Of a stretch of 6,326 nucleotides of DNA, positions 1-4,976 are shown piece after piece; the stretch's first letter is position 1, and each line of letters starts with the position of its first letter. The stretch is from GCA-2746795 sp046496595 (GTDB lineage Bacteria > Chloroflexota > Anaerolineae > Promineifilales > Promineifilaceae). The stretch is from NCBI GenBank assembly GCA_046496595.1, contig JAWOGU010000724.1, positions 1 through 6,326 of the forward strand, read 5' to 3'. The notes below the pieces were generated by a model that did not search any database, was not told the origin of the DNA, and saw only the letters and a list, made by a program, of their open reading frames with translations. A program made the translations under genes and the position numbers.

Positions 1-189
1 GTGCCGCTGGGGGCGGTAACGGCCGTTTCCTTTTTCAACGGCGCTCCCACCTTCGGCAGCAGCCTGACCAGTTTTCTGAGCCTCGCCGTCACCTTGCTGC
101 TGGCGATTCCTAAAGCGCTGCTGTTCGTGTACATCGGCGTGGCCTGGACGTTGGCCTACCTGGAACTCGCGAAAAAAATAAGACGGTAA
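1..189 (+). CDS. C-terminal end of an integral membrane protein (partial)
   Basis: The frame is open from the first base and ends with TAA at 187-189, giving 62 visible residues. The first codon is GTG, but I see no basis for a start there because the frame meets the window edge, so this is most likely the tail of a longer gene. The visible part has a Gly/Ser/Phe-rich loop (about residues 10-22), then a long hydrophobic stretch (about 23-56) broken by a Pro-Lys pair, which could form one long or two short membrane helices. It ends with the basic tail LAKKIRR, which suggests a cytoplasmic C-terminus by the positive-inside rule. I do not recognise the family. It lies 68 bp upstream of the hydantoinase gene on the same strand, so co-transcription is possible. 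An AACGGCCGTT palindrome at 18-27 encodes its Thr-Ala-Val. Confidence 0.6.
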   Translation: MPLGAVTAVSFFNGAPTFGSSLTSFLSLAVTLLLAIPKALLFVYIGVAWTLAYLELAKKIRR

Positions 190-195
190 GATTGA

Positions 196-242
196 TGCGT
201 GAAGCGTGATGCGTGAGGTTTTCACGCAACACGCTTCACGCA
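196..242. repeat. Inverted heptamer repeat forming a long hairpin
   Basis: The left arm (196-216) is three 7-bp units: TGCGTGA, AGCGTGA and TGCGTGA. After a 5-nt loop (217-221) the right arm (222-242) is TCACGCA, ACACGCT and TCACGCA. The arms pair over 21 positions with a single A-A mismatch (209/229). The hairpin fills most of the spacer between the membrane-protein gene and hyuA and ends 4 nt before the hyuA ribosome binding site. No T-run follows it, so it is not an obvious intrinsic terminator. It could affect mRNA stability or translation of hyuA, or be a passive short-tandem-repeat element. Confidence 0.9.
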
Positions 243-246
243 CCAC

Positions 247-251
247 GAGGG
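247..251 (+). promoter_or_regulatory. Ribosome binding site fixing the hyuA start at 258
   Basis: GAGGG at 247-251 sits 6 nt before the ATG at 258. This supports ATG 258 over the upstream in-frame GTG at 213, which lies inside the hairpin and has no Shine-Dalgarno sequence. The family's conserved N-terminal motif also begins immediately after ATG 258. Confidence 0.75.
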
Positions 252-257
252 ATCTTT

Positions 258-2495
258 ATGCGACTAGGCATTGACACCGGCGGCACCTTTACCGATTTTG
301 TATGGCTGGACGAGAACGGCCGTTTTCACATCCACAAACAGCTTTCCACCCCTCAAGACCCCTCTGCCGCCATCCTGGCGGGCATCCACCTGCACCACAT
401 TCCCGAAACCAGCGAAGTGATCCACGGCAGCACTGTCGCCACCAACGCCTTGCTGGAACGGCGCGGGGCGCGCACCGCCCTCATCACCACCCAGGGTTTT
501 GCCAACGTGCTGGCGATTGGCCGCCAAAATCGGCCTGATCTTTATGCCCTGGTCCCGCAGAAACCGGAGCCGCTCGTCCCTAAACAATGGCGCTTTGAAG
601 CGCCGGAGCGCGTCAGCGCCCAGGGCGATATCTTGCTGCCGCTGGACCCCGCCGCCCTGCCGCCCATCCTGGCGCAAATAGCCGCCGACAACATCGAATC
701 GGTGGCAGTCTGCCTGCTGTTTTCCTTCCTGCGTCCCGAACATGAGCAGATGATTCGCGCCGCCATCGAGCAGGCTTTTCCTTCGACAAGCTCAGAGCAA
801 ACCCCTTTTCCTTCACCCTTCCCTCTTCCTCACATCTCTCTTTCCTCCGAAATTTTGCCCGAGTACCGGGAATACGAGCGCACCGCCGCCGCCGTCATCA
901 ACGCCTACGTGGCGCCGCTTATGAGCCGTTATCTGGCGCGATTGGCCGGCGGCCTGAAACCGCGCCGCCTGGCGGTAATGCAGAGCAACGGCGGCATCAT
1001 CAGCGCCCAAACCGCCGGAGAGCAGGCGGCGCGCACGGCCTTGTCCGGGCCGGCGGGCGGCGTGGTGGGGGCGCAGTTCGTGGCGCAGGTGGCCGGATTT
1101 ACGGACATCATCACCTTCGACATGGGCGGCACCAGCACCGACGCAGCGCTCTGTCCGGGCAGGCTGCCCACCACCTCGTCGGGTGAAATTGCCGACCTGC
1201 CCCTGCGCCTGCCCATCATCGACATCCACACGGTCGGGGCGGGCGGCGGCAGTCTGGCTTATGTGGACGCCGGCGGCGCGCTGCATGTGGGTCCGCAAAG
1301 CGCCGGGGCGGATCCGGGTCCGGCGTGTTACGGCAGGGGGGTATCTTCTCAAAAAAGCGCGGCGGAGTTGGTTGAGCCTGTCGAAACCAACGGCCTTGGC
1401 CGAACCAACGGCCTTGGCCGAACCAACGGCCTTGGCCGAACCAACAGTCTTCGACAGGCTCAGACCTCGTTTCCCCAGAATATTGAGAAGATACGCAGGG
1501 GGAGAGAAAGATTGAAGATTGAAGACTCTGGCGGAGCGCCCGTGGCGACCACCACCGACGCCAATTTGGTTCTGGGGCGGCTGGATGCGGCGCAGTTTTT
1601 GGGCGGCGAGATGACGCTGGATTTAGCGGCGGCGCAGCAGGCGCTGGGCCAGTTGGCCGAAACCATGGGCGGCGGTTCGGTGGAAAGCGCCGCCTGGGGC
1701 GTCATTCAAGTCGCCAACGCCAACATGGAACGCGCCATCCGCAAAATTTCAGTGGAACGGGGGTACGATCCGCGCCGCTTTACGCTGGTGGCTTTTGGCG
1801 GGGCGGGACCGCTGCACGCCTGCGAACTGGCGGCGAATCTGCAAATTCCGTGCGTACTCATCCCCGCCGTGCCGGGCGTGCTTTCCGCCCTGGGGATGCT
1901 GGCGGCCGCGCCTACCAAGGATTATTCGCGCACGGTGCTGCAAAAGATTGGTGATTTGAGCGTGGATATTGGAGATTGGCTGCGAGAGGAAACCGGTCTG
2001 CTGCAAAAACGAGCGGTGACAGAAATGGGGGCAGAAGGGTATCCGCTTGAGGAAATAGAACTGCGCTTCAGCCTTGATATGCGCTATGTGGGGCAGTCGC
2101 ATGAACTGACGACGCCTGTTAACTGGCAGCACACGGCGGATATTGTGGCTGATTTTCACGCCGCCCACGAGAGCCGTTTTGGCTACCGGCAAGAGAAGGC
2201 GGGGGTGGAGGTGGTGAATGTGCGGGTAACGGCCGTTGTCCCCACCACGCCCCTGCCCCTCACCCGCCACCCCCTCAGCCAAACATCTGCCGACGAGGCC
2301 TGCCTGGGCGAAAAAGCAGTCTGGTTCAACCAGCGCCCTTACCCCACAAAACTTTACGCGCGTGACAAATTGCTGCCTGGTCATACCTTCAGCGGCCCGG
2401 CGATTGTGTTCCAATACGACACCACCACTGTAATCCCGCCAGAATGGAAAACGGCCGTTGATCCCTATGGCAATCTGGTGTTGACGATCAAGTGA
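258..2495 (+). CDS. hyuA: Hydantoinase/oxoprolinase family protein, subunit A (HyuA type)
   Basis: The product is 745 residues. The family hydrolyses cyclic amides such as hydantoins or 5-oxoproline with ATP, usually with a HyuB partner in the cytoplasm. Visible family signatures are GIDTGGTFTD (4-13, phosphate loop of the actin-like ATPase fold), HGSTVATNALLERRGA (56-71), EYREYERT (202-209), SNGG (243-246), SGPAGGVVGA (263-272), DMGGTSTD (288-295), GAGGGS (327-332), ADPGPACYG (351-359), TDANLVLGRL (433-442), FGGAGPLHA (513-521) and SGPAIV (712-717). Residues 362-415 are foreign: they are encoded by an inserted element plus its target duplication, and without them the protein would be 691 residues, nearer the usual size. 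A second small oddity is a duplicated FPS segment at 174-186. No HyuB gene follows; the next gene is convergent. The family is certain from motifs, but the substrate cannot be told from sequence. Confidence 0.93.
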   Translation: MRLGIDTGGTFTDFVWLDENGRFHIHKQLSTPQDPSAAILAGIHLHHIPETSEVIHGSTVATNALLERRGARTALITTQGFANVLAIGRQNRPDLYALVPQKPEPLVPKQWRFEAPERVSAQGDILLPLDPAALPPILAQIAADNIESVAVCLLFSFLRPEHEQMIRAAIEQAFPSTSSEQTPFPSPFPLPHISLSSEILPEYREYERTAAAVINAYVAPLMSRYLARLAGGLKPRRLAVMQSNGGIISAQTAGEQAARTALSGPAGGVVGAQFVAQVAGFTDIITFDMGGTSTDAALCPGRLPTTSSGEIADLPLRLPIIDIHTVGAGGGSLAYVDAGGALHVGPQSAGADPGPACYGRGVSSQKSAAELVEPVETNGLGRTNGLGRTNGLGRTNSLRQAQTSFPQNIEKIRRGRERLKIEDSGGAPVATTTDANLVLGRLDAAQFLGGEMTLDLAAAQQALGQLAETMGGGSVESAAWGVIQVANANMERAIRKISVERGYDPRRFTLVAFGGAGPLHACELAANLQIPCVLIPAVPGVLSALGMLAAAPTKDYSRTVLQKIGDLSVDIGDWLREETGLLQKRAVTEMGAEGYPLEEIELRFSLDMRYVGQSHELTTPVNWQHTADIVADFHAAHESRFGYRQEKAGVEVVNVRVTAVVPTTPLPLTRHPLSQTSADEACLGEKAVWFNQRPYPTKLYARDKLLPGHTFSGPAIVFQYDTTTVIPPEWKTAVDPYGNLVLTIK
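775..814. repeat. 10-bp direct repeat bracketing a TTCGACAAGCTCAG motif inside hyuA
   Basis: CTTTTCCTTC occurs at 775-784 and again at 805-814, exactly 30 bp apart. Between them, overlapping the first copy, is TTCGACAAGCTCAG (782-795), which differs at one position from the TTCGACAGGCTCAG arm of the element at 1341-1494. The 30-bp period is ten codons and yields a repeated Phe-Pro-Ser in HyuA (174-176 and 184-186). It may be a small insertion or a remnant of the same repeat family in a variable loop just before SLSSEILPEYREYERT. Confidence 0.6.
1333..1502. mobile_element. MITE-like palindromic element inserted in frame in hyuA, with 8-bp target duplication
   Basis: The element proper is 1341-1494 (154 bp). 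It begins with GTATCTTCTCAA (1341-1352) and ends with the perfect inverse TTGAGAAGATAC (1483-1494). The 8-mer GCAGGGGG flanks it directly at 1333-1340 and 1495-1502, as expected of a transposition target duplication. A second perfect inverted pair lies inside, TGAGCCTGTCGAA (1373-1385) and TTCGACAGGCTCA (1450-1462), placed exactly symmetrically (32 bp from each end). The core (1387-1440) is a three-copy 18-bp tandem repeat. There is no transposase and no coding capacity apart from the host frame. Element plus one target copy is 162 bp, exactly 54 codons (HyuA residues 362-415), so hyuA stays open. The insertion lies between the conserved CYGRG and TDANLVLGRL motifs, a likely surface loop. Which transposase family mobilised it cannot be judged here. 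Confidence 0.85.
1387..1440 (+). repeat. Three perfect 18-bp tandem repeats in the element core
   Basis: The unit CCAACGGCCTTGGCCGAA occurs at 1387-1404, 1405-1422 and 1423-1440, followed by a partial copy CCAAC at 1441-1445. In the hyuA frame each unit encodes six residues, giving three Thr-Asn-Gly-Leu-Gly-Arg repeats (about 377-394). Each unit contains the GGCC-TT-GGCC near-palindrome. Because 18 is a multiple of 3, copy-number changes would not break the gene. Confidence 0.95.
1509..1525 (+). repeat. Short heptamer tandem repeat (AGATTGA) in hyuA
   Basis: AGATTGA occurs at 1509-1515 and 1516-1522, then AGA at 1523-1525. It lies just right of the element's target duplication and encodes part of RLKIED (418-423), a charged stretch that also looks extra compared with the conserved motifs on either side. 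It shares its 7-bp period with the intergenic microrepeats of this window. Confidence 0.55.
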
Positions 2496-2510
2496 TAGCG
2501 GGTAGCAGGA

Positions 2511-2557
2511 GGCGAGTGGCGAGTATCATCAAACCCGCCACCTGCCACCTGCCACTC
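2511..2557. repeat. Facing heptamer repeats in the hyuA/EF-G convergent spacer
   Basis: GGCGAGT occurs twice in tandem (2511-2524). After 12 nt there follow GCCACCT at 2537-2543 and 2544-2550 and GCCACTC at 2551-2557. GAGTGGC (2514-2520) pairs perfectly with GCCACTC (2551-2557). The plan, tandem heptamers facing inverted heptamers, is the same as at 196-242, and the GCCACCT unit resembles the 8-bp units at 6083-6162. Confidence 0.8.
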
Positions 2558-2567
2558 ATCCCCCAAT

Positions 2568-2601
2568 AAAAAAGGACGCATCCCAAAAGATGCGCCCTTT
2601 T
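2568..2601. terminator. Bidirectional intrinsic terminator between convergent genes
   Basis: The stem pairs AAAAGG (2570-2575) and CGCATC (2577-2582) with GATGCG (2589-2594) and CCTTTT (2596-2601). There is one A-C mismatch and a 6-nt loop (2583-2588). On the minus strand the stem is followed by a run of T (complement of the A-run ending at 2573), a good terminator for the EF-G-like gene, whose stop is about 25 nt upstream of the stem. On the plus strand it also ends in TTTT and can serve hyuA. Confidence 0.85.
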
Positions 2602-2621
2602 GCCTTCTGCCTTCTGCCTTT
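2601..2621 (+). repeat. TGCCTTC heptamer microrepeat
   Basis: TGCCTTC occurs at 2601-2607 and 2608-2614, followed by the variant TGCCTTT at 2615-2621. It lies between the terminator stem and the stop codon of the EF-G-like gene, so it is transcribed in that gene's 3' UTR. Confidence 0.75.
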
Positions 2622-2626
2622 GCCCC

Positions 2627-4693
2627 TTACCCTTCTTCCTCACGCTCTTTGGCAGCCTGGGCAGCGATTTGCTCTTGCATGTGGGATGGCACCCGGCCGT
2701 AATTGGAGAACTCCATGGAGTAAACGCCGCGGCCTTGCGTCATGGAACGCAAATCCTGGGCATAAGTCTGCATTTCGGCCAACGGCACTTCCACATTCAC
2801 AATGCTCTTGGTCCCTTCCTGGTCGATGCCCAACACGCGGGCGCGGCGAGAATTCATATCGCCCATGATGTCGCCCATGTAGTCGGCGGGCACGGTCACC
2901 GTCACTTTGTAAATCGGTTCCAGCAAAATCGGACCGGCGCCCATCATGGCTTTCTTGAAGCATTCGCGTCCGGCAGTCTGGAAAGCGATTTCCTTTGAAT
3001 CGACCGGATGCTCTTTCCCGTCAAAAATGATAGCCTTGACGCCCACGACGTGGTAACCGGCAATCGGACCGGATTCCAATGCCTGACGACACCCTTTTTC
3101 CGTTGCGGCCACAAAGGGCGCAGAGACAGATCCGCCAAAAATCTCGGAGGTGAACTCGAAGTTGGCGTCATCGTCCAGCGATTCTACGCGCAGGAAAACA
3201 CGGCCGTATTGACCGGCGCCGCCTGTTTGTTTTTTGTGGGTGTAATCGGCCGAATTGGTTTTGGTAATGGTTTCGCGGTAGGGCACTTTGGGGATGGTGG
3301 TGTCCAGGCCCACACCAAATTTGGACTGCGCTTTTTTGACGGCAATTTCCAGGTGGGTGTTGCCCATGCCGGACAGGATGGTCTCATGGGTGGCGGGTTC
3401 TGTATGCCAGTGCAGAGTGGGGTCTTCAGCTACCAATCGGTTCAAAGATTGGCTTAACTTAGCCACGTCTGATTGTGTTTTGGGATGAATAGCCACGGAA
3501 GCGATAGGATGCGGTTGGACAATGGCGGGAATCTTGAGCACGGCGGATTTTTCGCACAAGGTCTCATTGGTGCTGGCGTCACCTAGTTTTACGACCGCGC
3601 CAATATCACCGGCATGGAGTTTGGTAACGGCCGTTGTCTCTTTACCATTGACTACTTGCAAGGAACCCACCCGCACTTCGCTGTCTAATTTTGCCGTCCA
3701 ATAGCGGGAATCAGAATTCAAAACACCGCCAAACACCCGAATGTAACTTGTTTTGCCATAGGCGTCTTCTCGGGTTTTGAAGATAAACGCAGCCAACGGG
3801 GAACTGTCGCTGATGTCATAGGTCGCTTCACTGCCATTTTTCTGAACGGCCATAAAAGAACGCTCACCCGGAGCAGGAACCAACTGCACCAAAGTCTCCA
3901 ACAACGGTTCCACGGCAATTCCTGCTTCCGGGGCGCTGTAGATGATGGGCGTCACCAAACCCTGGGACATGGCGCTTTTTAACCCGGACACAATTTCATC
4001 CAGGGTTAATTCTTCATCCTCAAAGAATTTCTCCATCAAAGCATCGTCGCCTTCCGCAGCCGCTTCGATCAAGGCCAAACGGGCCTCTTCCGCTTCATCG
4101 GCTAAATCGTCCGGAATGGGCGCTACTTCCGCTTGTGTGCCCAGGCGGGCCTCCATTTTGAGCAAGTCGACAATGCCTTTGAAGGAGGGGCCTTCACCAA
4201 TCGGCAGTTGGAGATTCACAAAGTTGCCATCTAAATTATTGTGGATGCTTTCCATGACCCGGGTGACACGCACGTTTTCGCGGTCCATTTTGTTAACCAG
4301 CAAAATTTGCGGCAGACCCCTGACGCTGGCAGTCTGACGCACGATTTCCGTACCGACTTCCACACCAGAAACCGCTTCCACCACGATGAGGGCGCTGTCA
4401 ACCACATAAAGGGCGCTGTTTACCTCACCAAAAAAGTCCATAAAGCCAGGCGTATCAAGCACATTGATCTTGTTGCCCTTAAACTCTATAGGGGCAATCG
4501 AAGTGGACACGGAGCTGTTGCGGGCTACTTCTTCTTCTTCAAAGTCCATGGCGGCCGTACCGGCTTGCACATTCCCCATACGATTGGAAGCGCCAGTATT
4601 AAACAAGAAGCGTTCGGCGAGGGTTGTCTTTCCGGATCCATTATGACCGACTAAGGCAACGTTACGAATTTGGCTGGTTTGGTACTCTTTCAT
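2627..4693 (-). CDS. EF-G-like translational GTPase (EF-G2/FusA2 type)
   Basis: The product is 688 residues, close to EF-G size, and is cytoplasmic. GTPase motifs are GHNGSGKT (16-23, P-loop), DTPGF (80-84, G3), NKMD (134-137, G4) and YSAP (252-255, G5). The domain II region lies around 300-380. Then follow SGMGNTHLEIAVKK (441-454, domain III), HKKQTGGAGQYGRV (486-499) and DGKEHPVDS (558-566, domain IV tip), and PILLEPIYKVTVTVP (588-602) with GDMNSRRARVLG (611-622, domain V). Canonical EF-G has AHIDAGKT, RGITI and DTPGH; here the P-loop differs, RGITI is replaced by RNSSVSTSI (58-66), and the catalytic His is Phe84. From memory, a His-to-Tyr/Phe change at this site is typical of the EF-G-like second paralogue of many bacteria, so this is probably not the main fusA. 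Start ATG 4693 is preceded by AAGAGGT (complement of 4704-4710) about 10 nt upstream. It stands alone, with its own promoter and terminator. Its exact role in translation is not settled by sequence. Confidence 0.92.
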   Translation of the reverse strand: MKEYQTSQIRNVALVGHNGSGKTTLAERFLFNTGASNRMGNVQAGTAAMDFEEEEVARNSSVSTSIAPIEFKGNKINVLDTPGFMDFFGEVNSALYVVDSALIVVEAVSGVEVGTEIVRQTASVRGLPQILLVNKMDRENVRVTRVMESIHNNLDGNFVNLQLPIGEGPSFKGIVDLLKMEARLGTQAEVAPIPDDLADEAEEARLALIEAAAEGDDALMEKFFEDEELTLDEIVSGLKSAMSQGLVTPIIYSAPEAGIAVEPLLETLVQLVPAPGERSFMAVQKNGSEATYDISDSSPLAAFIFKTREDAYGKTSYIRVFGGVLNSDSRYWTAKLDSEVRVGSLQVVNGKETTAVTKLHAGDIGAVVKLGDASTNETLCEKSAVLKIPAIVQPHPIASVAIHPKTQSDVAKLSQSLNRLVAEDPTLHWHTEPATHETILSGMGNTHLEIAVKKAQSKFGVGLDTTIPKVPYRETITKTNSADYTHKKQTGGAGQYGRVFLRVESLDDDANFEFTSEIFGGSVSAPFVAATEKGCRQALESGPIAGYHVVGVKAIIFDGKEHPVDSKEIAFQTAGRECFKKAMMGAGPILLEPIYKVTVTVPADYMGDIMGDMNSRRARVLGIDQEGTKSIVNVEVPLAEMQTYAQDLRSMTQGRGVYSMEFSNYGRVPSHMQEQIAAQAAKEREEEG

Positions 4694-4742
4694 TGGTTGA
4701 ATAACCTCTTCGGATTTGGGATATAGTTTCTTTTATTAACTT

Positions 4743-4798
4743 GCGGAGAATTTGCTCCACCGCGGATCTATTCACCTACCATACATACCTCGGGTGAA
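4743..4798 (-). other. Structured 5' leader of the EF-G-like mRNA
   Basis: On the minus strand the predicted transcript starts near 4799. Its first bases form TTCACC (complement of 4793-4798), which pairs with GGTGAA (complement of 4771-4776). A second small stem, GGAG with CTCC (4755-4758 and 4745-4748), lies downstream. The leader is about 105 nt in all. No known riboswitch or leader peptide is recognisable; the structures are short and may have no regulatory meaning. Confidence 0.35.
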
Positions 4799-4805
4799 CT
4801 GGTAG

Positions 4806-4833
4806 ATTATACTTTCCTTTAAGGGGATGTCAA
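4806..4833 (-). promoter_or_regulatory. Consensus sigma70-type promoter for the EF-G-like gene
   Basis: Read on the minus strand, TTGACA (complement of 4828-4833) is followed after 16 nt by TATAAT (complement of 4806-4811). Both hexamers match the housekeeping consensus perfectly. The predicted start is near 4799, leaving a leader of about 105 nt to the ATG at 4693. No other gene lies on this strand before the EF-G-like start. Confidence 0.85.
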
Positions 4834-4874
4834 AGCAGGGAGGCAGGTTACAGGTGGCAGCAAAGCCGGGCTAA

Positions 4875-4903
4875 AGAGGGGAAACGGCCGTTTCTTCCCC
4901 TCT
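4875..4903. repeat. Intergenic hairpin carrying AACGGCCGTT
   Basis: AGAGGGGAA (4875-4883) pairs perfectly with TTCCCCTCT (4895-4903) around an 11-nt loop. Overlapping this is a 14-bp palindrome, GAAACGGCCGTTTC (4881-4894), centred on the recurring ACGGCCGT. It lies between the EF-G promoter and the start of the LiaF-like gene, about 75 nt before the latter. No T-run follows on the plus strand, and only a short TTT on the minus strand. A flanking 8-bp inverted pair AGGTTACA (4845-4852) and TGTAACCT (4937-4944) is also present. It could be an operator, a leader structure or a passive repeat. Confidence 0.7.
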
Positions 4904-4963
4904 GCAACAAGTTAACCATCTCAGCGTATAGGGCTGTGTAACCTATCAATTTGATTCGCATTT

Positions 4964-4970
4964 GGGAGAG
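4964..4970 (+). promoter_or_regulatory. Ribosome binding site fixing the start at 4977
   Basis: GGGAGAG at 4964-4970 lies 6 nt before ATG 4977. An in-frame TTG at 4962 overlaps this site and is therefore not the start. No convincing promoter hexamers are visible between 4904 and 4963. Confidence 0.75.
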
Positions 4971-4976
4971 TTTTCC

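Noticed and set aside
196..242. Intrinsic terminator after the membrane-protein gene
   Set aside because: No T-run follows the stem on either strand; the arms are explained better by inverted heptamer repeats.
213..257. Upstream GTG start for hyuA adding 15 residues
   Set aside because: It lies inside the hairpin, has no ribosome binding site, and the family motif begins right after ATG 258, which has GAGGG at good spacing.
813..1352. Long open frame on the minus strand opposite hyuA (179 codons)
   Set aside because: It is antisense to well-conserved HyuA motifs, and its product is Arg/Gly/Ala-rich with no recognisable domain; it is a shadow of GC-rich coding DNA.
1387..1440. CRISPR-like repeat array
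   Set aside because: The three 18-bp units are directly adjacent with no spacers; it is a tandem minisatellite in the element core.
1341..1541. Frameshift or pseudogene status of hyuA
   Set aside because: The frame is continuous through the insert, and conserved motifs continue in the same frame on both sides.
1749..2414. 221-codon open frame on the minus strand opposite the hyuA 3' half
   Set aside because: It is antisense to FGGAGPLHA and other conserved HyuA segments, has no domain and no ribosome binding site worth noting.
4904..4963. Promoter for the LiaF-like gene
   Set aside because: Some AT-rich hexamers are present (for example near 4927-4931 and 4944-4950), but no pair of -35/-10 boxes with proper spacing is convincing.
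4962..4976. Upstream TTG start for the LiaF-like protein
   Set aside because: It overlaps the Shine-Dalgarno sequence that serves ATG 4977.
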